Below the pieces are notes generated by a model, which was not told the DNA's origin, ran no database searches, and was given only the letters and a program-made list of their open reading frames with translations. The translations under genes were made by a program, and so were the position numbers. Of a stretch of 64,000 bases of DNA, positions 1 to 8,344 are shown one piece after another. The first letter of the stretch is position 1. Each line of letters starts with the position of its first letter. Source of the DNA: Micromonosporaceae bacterium KJ-029 (GTDB taxonomy: Bacteria; Actinomycetota; Actinomycetes; Mycobacteriales; Micromonosporaceae); contig BIFP01000067.1 in the NCBI GenBank assembly GCA_005402585.1, positions 62,001 to 126,000 on the forward strand. The letters run 5' to 3'.

Positions 1-821
1 CGGGCGGCCGGACCGATCACGTCGTAGTGCGCCCACCACAGGGCGGCGGTGAAGACGATCCCGAGCACTGCCGCCGTCACCCCCGGCCAGGTCGGCGGCT
101 GGCCGATCAGGTTGCTGCCCAGACCGACGGAGATCACCGATTCGCCCAGCGCGATGATCAGGATCAGGTCGTACCGTTCGGTCCAGTGCTCCGCCGAGGT
201 GACCTCCCAGCCCCAGGTCTTGGCGAGCAGCCCGGTGCCGTACTGGAGGAGTACCACGCTGACCCACAGGGTGTCCCGGACCATCTGGGCGGTGCCCGCG
301 TCGGGCAGGTGGGTGGGCAGCAGCGCCGCGACGAGCAGCAGGACGGTGCTCAGGGTCAGCTCGGGGGCGTACCGGAGCAGCTGCCGGCGTTCCACGGGGT
401 CGTTGCGGACCAGGTGCAGGAACAAGACCAGGTGTACGGCGCGGATGGCCACGTAACTGACCGCCACCACGATCGGCCCGGCGTCGCCGCGGTGCGGGTC
501 CTGGAACGCCTGCGGCAGGGCGAGCGCGAAGGAGAACAGCGCGGCCATTCCGGCGACCATCAGCACCGGTACGAAGCCCTCGCCGATCCGGACCCGGGTG
601 GCCACCACCGTGTGCACCACCCAGCACCACCAGAGCACGGCGAGCACGAGCACGGCGTGCAGCAGTTGCCGGCCGCCGATGTTGGCGGCGGTGGCGCGGG
701 CGATGTTGAAGAACGAGAAGACGAAGACCAGATCGAAGAAAATCTCGAACTTGTCGACCCGGGCGCCCGGCGCTATCCCGACGGCCGGCCCCAATCGCCC
801 CCGCCAGCCTCTTTCGCCCAT
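1..821 (-). CDS. LtrA-like (low temperature requirement A) membrane protein, 3' end outside window
   Basis: Partial gene: 273 codons are present and the reading frame is still open at the left edge. Starting from the ATG at 821, a short basic leader is followed by KFEIFFDLVFVFSFF, the hallmark N-terminal segment of the LtrA family, and then by successive hydrophobic helices separated by short loops (for example HLVLFLHLVRND and LWVSVVLLQYGTGLL). LtrA proteins are multi-pass inner-membrane proteins of poorly known biochemical role, named from a Listeria cold-growth mutant. The gene is transcribed leftward and its 5' end faces the decayed tetR remnant. Family assignment is firm; function is not known. 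Confidence 0.8.
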   Translation of the reverse strand, partial: MGERGWRGRLGPAVGIAPGARVDKFEIFFDLVFVFSFFNIARATAANIGGRQLLHAVLVLAVLWWCWVVHTVVATRVRIGEGFVPVLMVAGMAALFSFALALPQAFQDPHRGDAGPIVVAVSYVAIRAVHLVLFLHLVRNDPVERRQLLRYAPELTLSTVLLLVAALLPTHLPDAGTAQMVRDTLWVSVVLLQYGTGLLAKTWGWEVTSAEHWTERYDLILIIALGESVISVGLGSNLIGQPPTWPGVTAAVLGIVFTAALWWAHYDVIGPAA

Positions 822-866
822 CGCCTGAGTTTCGCAGCGTCGGGCGGTGCCACGGGCGGGATTCGC

Positions 867-1241
867 TCAGCGTTGCGGACGGTACCGCAGCCCGTCCATC
901 AGCAGGTCGAGCAGGCGTCGCGCCTGGTCGCGCTGGTCCCGTCCACCAGCGGCCAGGGAGACGCCGCTGAGCCCGGCCAGCACGTCGGCGGGCTCGACGT
1001 CGGACCGGATCGTCCCGGTTGCCGCGCCCGCGGCCAGCAGCCGGGTGACGGCCGCGAGCAGCAGGTCCCGGCTCTGGGCGTACGGGTTGGTGCCGGCGGC
1101 GATCACCAGGCGCAGGGCGTCGGCCATCTCCCGCTTGGTGCTGACGTAGTCGATGAAGCGGTCCATCCAGGTTCGGGTCGCCTCGACCGGCGGCAGTTGA
1201 CCGAGCAGCTCACCTGCCGAGTCGCAGAGCGTCACCTCCGC
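867..1241 (-). pseudogene. TetR-family regulator remnant (C-terminal ligand-binding domain only)
   Basis: The last ~120 codons read as a normal TetR C-terminal domain (RTWMDRFIDYVSTKREMADA, NPYAQSRDLLLAA, ending in RRLLDLLMDGLRYRP), stopping at 867. The homology fades near position 1240, and no helix-turn-helix domain lies upstream in any frame. The open frame does continue to 1478, but that part is antisense to the 3' end of sucB and reads as a shadow. The fragment abuts a plus-strand SDR C-terminus, which suggests that a divergent regulator/dehydrogenase pair lost both 5' ends in one deletion. The exact junction cannot be placed by eye. Confidence 0.65.
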
Positions 1242-1248
1242 GCCGGCC

Positions 1249-1338
1249 TGCGAGAACGCCCGGACCGCCGGGTACGCCCTCGACCCGGAGGCGGCCCAGC
1301 GGCTGTGGCGGGTCAGCGAGCAGACCCTGGCCGGCTGA
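1249..1338 (+). pseudogene. short-chain dehydrogenase remnant (last ~29 codons)
   Basis: The plus-strand frame ending in TGA at 1336-1338 encodes GYALDPEAAQRLWRVSEQTL followed by AG. This is the typical C-terminal tail of retinol-dehydrogenase-like SDR proteins (DPxxxxRLWxxSExLTG). Nothing upstream in this frame encodes a Rossmann fold; the sequence runs straight into the antisense TetR fragment. SDR genes of this type often lie divergent to a TetR gene, so the two remnants look like the 3' ends of one collapsed pair. The fragment is short, so the family call is moderate. Confidence 0.5.
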
Positions 1339-1350
1339 GCCCGCACGACG

Positions 1351-1385
1351 AAGGGCGCCCCGGTCACCGTGACCGGGGCGCCCTT
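1351..1385. terminator. bidirectional terminator hairpin downstream of sucB
   Basis: Perfect 16-bp stem: AAGGGCGCCCCGGTCA at 1351-1366, loop CCG, and its exact complement at 1370-1385. It lies 13 bp beyond the sucB stop codon and 12 bp beyond the SDR remnant's stop, so it can end transcription from both sides. Confidence 0.75.
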
Positions 1386-1398
1386 CGGGGTCGGCGTG

Positions 1399-3186
1399 CT
1401 ACAGGCCCAGTTCGGCCTCGAACTGGCCGGCCTCCAGCCGCTCCTTGACCGCGACCAGGAAGCGGGCCGCGTCGGCACCGTCGATCAGCCGGTGGTCGTA
1501 CGACATGGCCAGGTAGACCATCTGGCGGACCGCGACCACCTCGCCCAGATCCGGGTCGTTGACCACGACCGGGCGCTTGACCACGGCACCGGTGCCCAGC
1601 ATCGCCGACTGCGGCGAGGGCACGATCGGGGTGTCGAACAGGGCGCCCCGGCTGCCGGTGTTGGTCAGCGTGAAGGTCGCGCCGGCGATCTCGTCCGGGC
1701 TGATCTTGTTGGTCCGGGTCCGCTCGGCCAGGTCGGCGACGCGCTTGGCGATGCCGCCCAGGTTGAGGTCACCGGCGTTGTGGATCACCGGCACCAGCAG
1801 GCCCCGCTCGGTGTCCACGGCGATGCCGAGGTTCTCGGCCTCCGGGTAGGTGATCGTCCCGCCGTCGAGGTCCATCCGGGCGTTGACGATCGGGTACCGC
1901 TGGAGCGCCTCGATGGCCGCGAGCGCGAAGAACGGCAGGAACGACAGCTTGACGCCGTGCCGCTGCAGGAACGAGTCCTTGGCCTGCGCCCTCAGCTTGG
2001 CGATCTTGGTGACGTCCACCTCGATCACCGTGGTGAGCTGCGCCATCTCGTGCAGCGACTGCTGCATCCGCTTGGCGATGGCCGCGCGGATCCGGGGCAG
2101 CTTCTCCGTGGTGCCGCGCTTCGCGCTCGGCTGCGGCTTCTCGGCGGCCCGGGCCGGGGCCGCGGGAGCGGTCGGCTGTGCCGCCGGAGCCGGGGCGGCC
2201 TTGGCGGCACGCGCCTTCTCCGCCGCGTCCAGCACGTCCTGCTTGCGGATCCGGCCGCCGACCCCGGTGCCGTTGACCGAGCCGAGGTCCACGCCGTGCT
2301 CGCCGGCGAGCTTGCGGACCAGCGGGGTCACGTAACCGGCCGCCTGCTCGCCCCCGGCGACCGGCGCCGCCACCCGCGGCGGGGTCGGCGCCGGCGGCTG
2401 CGCGGCCTGCTCGACCTTGGCCGGCTGCGGCGCGGTCTCGGCCTCCGCAGCCGGCTCGTTGTACGACACGCCTGGCGTCGGCTCGGACACCTGCGGCTCG
2501 GGCTGGGCCGGCGGCGCAGCCGCGGGCGCGGGCGTCGGCGTCGGCGTCGGCTTCGGCTGAGCCGGGGCACCACCGGCGGCACCGACGACGGCCAGCGTGG
2601 CGCCGACCTCGGCCGTCTCGTCCTCGGCGACCTTGATCTCCAGGAGGGTGCCGGCGACCGGCGACGGGATCTCGGTGTCCACCTTGTCGGTGGAGACCTC
2701 CAGCAGTGGCTCGTCCACCTCGACGGTCTCGCCGACCTGCTTGAGCCAGCGGGTGACCGTACCCTCGGTGACGCTCTCGCCGAGCGCCGGCATCTGCACC
2801 GGGGTGCCCGCACCCGACGGCGCCGGGGCGGCCGGGGCCGGCTCCTCGACGGCCGGCTGCTCCGCCTCGGCCTGCGGCTCCTCGGCCGCCTCGGCGGCCT
2901 CCTCGGCGGGGGCCGCCTGCGGGGCGGCACCGCCCCCGGCCGGCTCGCCCTCGCCCGAGATCACCGCCAGCTCGCTGCCGACCTCGGCCGTCTCGTCCTC
3001 GCCCACCACGATCCGGGTCAGCACGCCGGCCGCGGGGGACGGGATCTCGGTGTCGACCTTGTCGGTGGACACCTCGAGCAGCGGCTCGTCGACCTCGACG
3101 GTCTCACCCTCCTGCTTGAGCCAGCGCGTGACGGTGCCCTCGGTGACGCTCTCGCCGAGCCGGGGCATGGTGACCGATACCGGCAT
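1399..3186 (-). CDS. sucB: 2-oxoglutarate dehydrogenase complex E2, dihydrolipoyl succinyltransferase
   Basis: A 595-residue E2 acyltransferase of the 2-oxoacid dehydrogenase complexes, which passes the acyl group from lipoate to CoA in the cytosol. Two lipoyl domains (residues ~1-76 and ~128-203) share the motif EVSTDKVDTEIPSP; K43 and K168 are the predicted lipoylation sites. Long Ala/Pro/Glu linkers follow, then an E3-binding domain (VTPLVRKLAGEHGVDL) and the catalytic domain ending in YDHRLIDG (H565, D569). Mycobacteria use this orthologue (DlaT) for both pyruvate and oxoglutarate complexes, so the substrate may be either. It lies 72 bp downstream of lpdA in the same direction, as expected for an E3-E2 operon. 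ATG start at 3186. Confidence 0.93.
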   Translation of the reverse strand: MPVSVTMPRLGESVTEGTVTRWLKQEGETVEVDEPLLEVSTDKVDTEIPSPAAGVLTRIVVGEDETAEVGSELAVISGEGEPAGGGAAPQAAPAEEAAEAAEEPQAEAEQPAVEEPAPAAPAPSGAGTPVQMPALGESVTEGTVTRWLKQVGETVEVDEPLLEVSTDKVDTEIPSPVAGTLLEIKVAEDETAEVGATLAVVGAAGGAPAQPKPTPTPTPAPAAAPPAQPEPQVSEPTPGVSYNEPAAEAETAPQPAKVEQAAQPPAPTPPRVAAPVAGGEQAAGYVTPLVRKLAGEHGVDLGSVNGTGVGGRIRKQDVLDAAEKARAAKAAPAPAAQPTAPAAPARAAEKPQPSAKRGTTEKLPRIRAAIAKRMQQSLHEMAQLTTVIEVDVTKIAKLRAQAKDSFLQRHGVKLSFLPFFALAAIEALQRYPIVNARMDLDGGTITYPEAENLGIAVDTERGLLVPVIHNAGDLNLGGIAKRVADLAERTRTNKISPDEIAGATFTLTNTGSRGALFDTPIVPSPQSAMLGTGAVVKRPVVVNDPDLGEVVAVRQMVYLAMSYDHRLIDGADAARFLVAVKERLEAGQFEAELGL

Positions 3187-3258
3187 GTTCTCCAGACTCC
3201 TTCATTTCCCTGGTGGGGGGATCATCGCCCGTCGCCGGACGCCGCGAATACGTCGAGG

Positions 3259-4650
3259 TCAGGCGTGCGCGTGCAGCGGCTTGCCGGCGAGAGCCAGGTG
3301 CGCCTCGCCCAGGGCCTCGTTCTGCGTCGGGTGGGCGTGCACGAGCTGCGCCACCTCGCCCGGGTACGCCTCCCAGTTGTAGATCAGCTGCGCCTCGCCG
3401 ACCAACTCGCCGACCCGGGCGCCGACCATGTGTACGCCGACCACCGGCCCGTCCTCGACCCGGACGAGCTTCACGAAGCCGGCCGTCTTGAGGATCTGGC
3501 TCTTGCCGTTGCCGCCGAGGTTGTAGTTGTAAGTCTTGATCTTGTCAGCACCGTACCGCTCCTTGGCCTTCGCCTCGGTGAGGCCGACCGAGGCCAGCTC
3601 CGGGTCGCAGTAGGTGACCCGCGGGATGCCCGCCTCGTCGATCACCGCCGGGCTCTGGCCGGCGATCTCCTCGGCGACGAAGATGCCCTGCTGGAAGCCG
3701 CGGTGGGCGAGCTGGAGGCCGGGCACGATGTCACCGACCGCGTAGACGTTCGGCACGCCGGTGCGCAGCCGCTCGTCGGTCAGCACGTAGCCGCGGTCCA
3801 TCTTCACGCCCTGCTCCTCGTACCCGAGGTTGGCGGTGTTCGGACCACGGCCGACCGCGACCAGCAGCAGCTCGGCCTCGACGGTCTCGCCGCCGGCGAT
3901 GGTCACCTTGACGCCGTTCGCGGTCTTCTCGACCTTCTCGAACGGCTTGCCGACCTTGAAGTTGATCTTCCGCTTGCGGAAGGCCCGCTCCAGCGCCTTC
4001 GACGACTCCTCGTCCTCGGCGGCGACCAGCCGGGGCAGCGCCTCGATGATGGTCACGTCCACGCCGAAGGACTTCCACACGCTGGCGAACTCAACGCCGA
4101 TCACGCCGCCGCCGAGCACGATCGCCGAGGCCGGGACCCGGTCCAGGACCAGGGCGTGGTCGCTGGTGATGACCCGCTGGCCGTCGACCTCCAGGCCGGG
4201 CAGGCTCTTCGCGTACGAGCCGGAGGCCAGCACCACGTTGCGGCCGGTGTACCGCTTGCCGTCGACCTCGACCGTGTTCGGGGCGACCAGCCGGCCGTGC
4301 CCCTCGACGATGGTGATCGACTTGTTGCCCTTGAGCATGCCCTGCAGGCCCTTGTAGAGCCGGGAGATCACGCCGTCCTTGTACGAGTTGACCGCGGCCA
4401 TGTCGATGCCGACCAGCTCGGCCTTGACGCCGAACTGCTCCGACTCGCGGGTCTGGTCGGCGATCTCCGCGGCGTGCAGCAGCGCCTTGGTCGGGATGCA
4501 GCCGTTGTGCAGGCAGGTGCCGCCGAGCTTGCTCTTCTCGACCAGCGCGACCGTCAGGCCCAGCTGGACGGCGCGCAGCGCGGTCGCGTAACCGCCGCTA
4601 CCACCTCCGAGGATGACGATGTCGAAGGTTGCGTCGTTCGGCTCGCTCAC
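3259..4650 (-). CDS. lpdA: dihydrolipoyl dehydrogenase (E3)
   Basis: A 463-residue FAD-dependent E3 that reoxidises dihydrolipoamide and reduces NAD+. GGGSGGYATALRA (residues 15-27) is the FAD Rossmann loop; GGTCLHNGCIPTK carries the redox disulfide C46/C51; GGGVIGVEFA is the NAD-binding loop; HAHPTQNEALGEA near the C-terminus holds the catalytic His-Glu pair. The GTG at 4650 was chosen because GGGAG precedes it at good spacing and the FAD loop then falls at its usual position; the open frame extends 20 codons further upstream. It is the promoter-proximal gene of the lpdA-sucB pair. Confidence 0.93.
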   Translation of the reverse strand: MSEPNDATFDIVILGGGSGGYATALRAVQLGLTVALVEKSKLGGTCLHNGCIPTKALLHAAEIADQTRESEQFGVKAELVGIDMAAVNSYKDGVISRLYKGLQGMLKGNKSITIVEGHGRLVAPNTVEVDGKRYTGRNVVLASGSYAKSLPGLEVDGQRVITSDHALVLDRVPASAIVLGGGVIGVEFASVWKSFGVDVTIIEALPRLVAAEDEESSKALERAFRKRKINFKVGKPFEKVEKTANGVKVTIAGGETVEAELLLVAVGRGPNTANLGYEEQGVKMDRGYVLTDERLRTGVPNVYAVGDIVPGLQLAHRGFQQGIFVAEEIAGQSPAVIDEAGIPRVTYCDPELASVGLTEAKAKERYGADKIKTYNYNLGGNGKSQILKTAGFVKLVRVEDGPVVGVHMVGARVGELVGEAQLIYNWEAYPGEVAQLVHAHPTQNEALGEAHLALAGKPLHAHA

Positions 4651-4842
4651 GTCCAACTCCCAGGTCGCTTCACTGCATTCGGGGGTCACGGCGGGGTAAC
4701 AGGGACACACCCCACCTCGGCCATCTTGTCACCACCGTGACGAACCTGCGTACCGAGGTGCCCAACGACACGTTCCGGCCACGTACCCTTGGCACCGAAT
4801 TCTTGCAACCTGAACCGCGCGGCGCTTGAGCACGGCGTCCGT

Positions 4843-4867
4843 CCTTGCGGCCCCGGGGGCCGCAAGG
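4843..4867. other. perfect 12-bp hairpin in the lpdA/4921 divergent intergenic region
   Basis: CCTTGCGGCCCC, a one-base spacer, and its exact complement lie between the divergent lpdA start (4650) and the GTG of the 4921 gene. It could be a terminator-like or attenuating hairpin in the leader of the rightward gene. No T-run follows. Confidence 0.4.
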
Positions 4868-4920
4868 GGAGGTTGAAAGGGTTCGCCGCTTTCGATGACG
4901 GACGGTGGGGAGACGGCTCG

Positions 4921-5250
4921 GTGGGACTGTTCCGGCGACGCAAGCAGGCACGCGCGGTTGACCCTGACCGTACGGCTAATCGCGCCGATCTGGAGCATTT
5001 GGAGAACTTTATCCGGACCCGTAAGGGGGTCGAAGCGTACATCGAGCCGCGCACCACGGTCACCGAGACCACGATCATCCTGATCGCCGACGACGGCGAG
5101 TGGACCCGGCGCCGCATCGACGGGCCGGACGGCGCGCGGCGTTTCGCGTACCGGCTGAGCATCCCGATCTACGACGTGGCGCTGATGGGCTACCCACAGC
5201 GGATGCGTGACTACAACGAGCGCCGCAAGCGCCGCCCCGAGCTGTACTGA
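4921..5250 (+). CDS. conserved actinobacterial protein of unknown function (109 aa)
   Basis: A small soluble protein: basic N-terminus (GLFRRRKQ), then a mixed alpha/beta body with RTRKGVEAYIEPRTTVTETT and FAYRLSIPIYDVALMGYPQR, and a basic tail ending RRKRRPELY. No transmembrane segment or catalytic motif is visible. GTG 4921 was chosen because GGGGAG lies just upstream and the upstream extension has no protein character. It sits between divergent lpdA and convergent pepA. Proteins of this kind are widespread in actinobacteria beside lpd/pepA, but I do not recognise a function. Confidence 0.7.
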   Translation: MGLFRRRKQARAVDPDRTANRADLEHLENFIRTRKGVEAYIEPRTTVTETTIILIADDGEWTRRRIDGPDGARRFAYRLSIPIYDVALMGYPQRMRDYNERRKRRPELY

Positions 5251-5277
5251 CCCTGCCGGGGCGCCGTCCGGGCAGGT

Positions 5278-5330
5278 GTTAAAAGGGGCCCCCTGCTATA
5301 CGCCAGGCGTTAACAGGGGGCCCTTCCTTG
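5278..5330. repeat. dispersed 53-bp terminator-like repeat, copy 1
   Basis: A 53-bp sequence with GGGGCCCCCTG and CAGGGGGCCCTT as opposing arms around CTATACGCCAGGCGTTAA. A second copy at 55488-55540 matches it without gaps at 48 of 53 positions. Both copies sit between convergent genes, in the same orientation, with the right-hand end 4-5 bp from the stop codon of the leftward gene (here pepA). This placement suggests a mobile or conserved bidirectional terminator. Confidence 0.8.
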
Positions 5331-5334
5331 CAGC

Positions 5335-6906
5335 TCAGCCGTTGGCGGCGACGTCGTCGATCAGGTGCAGCAGGGTGCGGACCGGGACGCCGGTGCCGCC
5401 CTTGGTCCAGTAGCCGGTCGGCTCGCCCGAGTGGTAGGCCGGCCCGGCGATGTCGATGTGCGCCCAGGCGACCTCGTCGGTGACGAACTCGCGCAGGAAG
5501 ACGCCGCCCTGGAGCATGTGGCCGGCGCGGTCCATGCCGGCGTTGACCTGGGAGATGTCGGCCACCTCGGAGTCCATGCCCTTGCGCACGTCGTCCGGCA
5601 GCGGCATCGGCCAGGCCGGCTCGCCGACCGTGTCGCCGGCCTCGCGGACCCGCTCGCACAGCTCGGCGGTGCCCATCACGCCGGAGATCCGCTTGCCCAG
5701 CGCGACCACCTGCCCGCCGGTGAGGGTGGAGGTCTCGAAGAGGTAGTCGCAGCCGTCCTCACAGGCCCGGGCGATCGCGTCGGCCAGGATCATCCGGCCC
5801 TCGGCGTCGGTGTTGAGCACCTCCACCTTCTTGCCGTTGTACATGCTGATCACGTCGCCCGGCCGGTACGACGTCCCCGACGGCATGTTCTCCGCCATCG
5901 GCACGTACCCGGTCACCGCCACCGACGGCTTCAGCTCGGCCACCGCCAGCATGGTCGCGGCCACCGCCGCCGCCCCGGCCATGTCGGACTTCATCTCCCA
6001 CATGCCCTGCGCGGGCTTGATCGAGATACCGCCGGTGTCGAAGGTGATGCCCTTACCGACCAGAGCCACCCGCTTGCCGTTGCCGCCGCCGTCGGGCGTC
6101 CAGGTCAGCTTCACCAGGCGCGGCGGGGCCTCCGAGCCCTGCCCGACGGCGGTGATGCCGCCGTAGCCGCCCTCGCGCAGCGCCACCTCGTCGAGCACCT
6201 CGACCTCTAGGCCCGCCGCCCGGGCGGCCTCGGCCACCGCGTCGGCGAAGGCCGGCGGGCGCAGCTCGTTCGGGGCGATGTTGACCCAGTCCCGGGTGCG
6301 CCGGACTGCGTCGGCGACCGTCCGCGTCCGGGTGATCTCGGCCTGCGCGTCCGCGTCCGCGGCGTCCGGCACGGCGATCAGCACCTCGGCCACCGGCTCT
6401 CGCCGGGTCGGCTGCGGCCGGGTCTTGTAGCCGGCGAAGCGGTAACCGCCCAGCAGCGCGCCCTCGGCGACCGCGCGCAGTGCGTCGGCGGCGTCCGCGT
6501 CGTCGGGCAGCGGCAGGGCGAGCGCCACCCGGGGCGCGCCGGCCAGGGCCCGTACGGCGGCCCCCGCGGCCCGCCGCAGCGTCTCCGGCGCGGGCGCGGC
6601 ACCGCTGGGTTCCGGGCCGAGGCCGACCGCGGCGATCACCGGCGCGGTGACCGTGCCCAGCGTCGCCAACTTGATCACCTCGCCCGGACCACCGGTGGCG
6701 CCGAGCAGCGCCAGCGTCTCGGTCAGCTTGCCGTCGAAGGCGGCGGCGATGCTCTCCGCGCCGCTGGCGAGCAGCAGGGTGCCGGCGAGGCCGCTGGTGG
6801 CGGACGGTTCGCCGGTCGTACTGTGCACGCCGATCACGATCGCGTCGACGGCGAGTTCGGCGGGGTCGGTGTCGACCAGGCTCAGGGTGGTGCTGGGCGA
6901 TGTCAC
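5335..6906 (-). CDS. pepA: leucyl aminopeptidase, M17 family
   Basis: A 523-residue cytosolic leucine aminopeptidase that removes N-terminal residues from peptides using two metal ions. The C-terminal catalytic domain contains KGITFDTGGISIKP, MKSDMAGAAAV and NTDAEGRMILADA, which carry the conserved Lys and the Asp/Glu metal ligands. The N-terminal ~190 residues are the variable M17 regulatory domain. GTG start at 6906 with GGGAG upstream. It ends beside the first copy of the 53-bp repeat and is divergent from gcvT. Confidence 0.92.
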   Translation of the reverse strand: MTSPSTTLSLVDTDPAELAVDAIVIGVHSTTGEPSATSGLAGTLLLASGAESIAAAFDGKLTETLALLGATGGPGEVIKLATLGTVTAPVIAAVGLGPEPSGAAPAPETLRRAAGAAVRALAGAPRVALALPLPDDADAADALRAVAEGALLGGYRFAGYKTRPQPTRREPVAEVLIAVPDAADADAQAEITRTRTVADAVRRTRDWVNIAPNELRPPAFADAVAEAARAAGLEVEVLDEVALREGGYGGITAVGQGSEAPPRLVKLTWTPDGGGNGKRVALVGKGITFDTGGISIKPAQGMWEMKSDMAGAAAVAATMLAVAELKPSVAVTGYVPMAENMPSGTSYRPGDVISMYNGKKVEVLNTDAEGRMILADAIARACEDGCDYLFETSTLTGGQVVALGKRISGVMGTAELCERVREAGDTVGEPAWPMPLPDDVRKGMDSEVADISQVNAGMDRAGHMLQGGVFLREFVTDEVAWAHIDIAGPAYHSGEPTGYWTKGGTGVPVRTLLHLIDDVAANG

Positions 6907-7068
6907 GGAAGCTGCTCCCGGGCAGGCCGGGCCGGTCGCGTCGTCGCGTACCGGCGGTGGAGTTCCCCGGCGGATGATTACCCGCCGGGCGTCGGTGCTG
7001 GCCCGCCGACTAATCCGGCGGTCCCGCCGATGCTAACCAGACCGGTGCGTCCCGGTAAGTTCCCACCC

Positions 7069-8193
7069 ATGACCGACGTGACCACCGACGCCGCCGCGAC
7101 CCGGCTGCGTCGTTCCCCGCTGGCCGAGCGGCACACCGCGCTCGGCGCCAAGTTCGCCCCGTTCGGGGGCTGGGAGATGCCGCTGGAGTACGCCGGTGGC
7201 GGGGTGCTCCGGGAGCACACCGCGGTACGGACCGCGGTCGGCGTGTTCGACGTGTCGCACCTGGGCAAGGTGCGGGTGACCGGCCCGGGGGCGGCGGACT
7301 TCGTCAACGCCTGCCTCAGCAACGACCTGGGCCGGATCGGGCCGGGCCGGGCGCAGTACACCCTCTGCTGCGACGAGGCCACCGGCGGCGTGGTGGACGA
7401 CATCATCGCCTACCTGTACGCGGACGACCACGTCTTCCTCATCCCGAACGCGGCGAACACCGCCGAGGTGGTGGGCCGGCTGCGCGCCGCCGCGCCGCCG
7501 CAGGTCACGGTCACCGACGAGCACGAGGCGTACGCCGTACTGGCGGTGCAGGGGCCGCGCTCGGCCGAACTGCTGGATGCGTTGGGGCTGCCCACCGAGC
7601 ACGGGTACATGAGCTTCTCGCCGGCCACCCTCGACGGCGTCGAGCTGACCGTGTGCCGCACCGGCTACACCGGCGAGTTGGGCTACGAACTGGTGGTCCC
7701 GGCCGTTGACGCGGTGGCGGTCTGGGACGCCTTGTTCGCCGCCGAGCCGCAGCCGCAGGCGTGCGGGCTGGCCGCCCGGGACACGCTGCGCACCGAGATG
7801 GGGTACCCGCTGCACGGGCAGGACCTGTCGCTGGAGATCACCCCGGTGCAGGCCCGCTCGGGCTGGGCGGTGGGCTGGGACAAGCCGGCCTTCTGGGGCC
7901 GCGGCGCGCTGCTCGCGGAGAAGGCCGCCGGCCCCCGGCGTACGCTGCGCGGCCTGGAGGCCGTCGAACGGGCCATCCCGCGCCCCGGCATGGCGGTGTT
8001 CCACGGCGACAACCGGGTCGGCATCGTCACCAGCGGCACCTTCAGCCCGACCAGAAAGCAGGGCATCGCCCTCGCGCTGATCGACACCGCCCCCGCCCTC
8101 CCCGACGGCGCCGAACTGCACGTCGACATCCGCGGCCGCCGTGCCCCCATGCGCCTGACCCGCCCCCCCTTCACCCACCCCTCCGTCAAATAA
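7069..8193 (+). CDS. gcvT: glycine cleavage system T protein (aminomethyltransferase)
   Basis: A 374-residue folate-dependent T protein that releases ammonia from aminomethyl-lipoyl H protein and forms methylene-tetrahydrofolate. Typical features are FGGWEMPLEYAGG, FDVSHLGKVRVTGPGA (with the catalytic Asp region), YTGELGYELVVP and LRTEMGYPLHGQDL. No gcvH or gcvP is adjacent, so the complex is encoded at several loci. The ATG at 7069 is preceded by TAAGTT with a 7-nt spacer and no Shine-Dalgarno sequence, so the mRNA may be leaderless. Confidence 0.92.
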   Translation: MTDVTTDAAATRLRRSPLAERHTALGAKFAPFGGWEMPLEYAGGGVLREHTAVRTAVGVFDVSHLGKVRVTGPGAADFVNACLSNDLGRIGPGRAQYTLCCDEATGGVVDDIIAYLYADDHVFLIPNAANTAEVVGRLRAAAPPQVTVTDEHEAYAVLAVQGPRSAELLDALGLPTEHGYMSFSPATLDGVELTVCRTGYTGELGYELVVPAVDAVAVWDALFAAEPQPQACGLAARDTLRTEMGYPLHGQDLSLEITPVQARSGWAVGWDKPAFWGRGALLAEKAAGPRRTLRGLEAVERAIPRPGMAVFHGDNRVGIVTSGTFSPTRKQGIALALIDTAPALPDGAELHVDIRGRRAPMRLTRPPFTHPSVK

Positions 8194-8241
8194 CCCCACC
8201 CACCCCCCACCCCAACCCCCTCCCACCCCACCCCATCACGG
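8194..8241. other. C-rich tract (G-rich on the minus strand)
   Basis: Runs of three to six C separated by A or T follow the gcvT stop. The minus strand therefore has at least six G-runs and could form a G-quadruplex. A matching G-rich tract lies on the plus strand at about 8312-8360, on the other side of the palindrome at 8242. Confidence 0.5.
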
Positions 8242-8300
8242 GTTGATCATGGAGTTAGCGGGGTTTCGATCTCCAAACCCTCGCTAAGTTCATGATCAAC
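8242..8300. repeat. dispersed GTTGATCATG palindrome, copy A
   Basis: A 59-bp imperfect palindrome beginning GTTGATCATGGAGTTAGCGG and ending CGCTAAGTTCATGATCAAC. Two relatives lie at 32808-32868 and 37201-37260 with nearly identical outer arms and divergent centres. This copy lies between the convergent genes gcvT and the DUF2314-like gene, where it could act as a bidirectional terminator. Confidence 0.8.
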
Positions 8301-8344
8301 CAGCCGGTCGCTCGGGGGTGGGCGGGGCGGGGGAGGGATGGGGG

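Noticed and set aside
1369..4740. Long plus-strand open frame opposite sucB and lpdA
   Set aside because: Antisense shadow caused by GC-rich codons; the product is His/Arg/Gly-rich with no domain, while the minus strand encodes two full enzymes.
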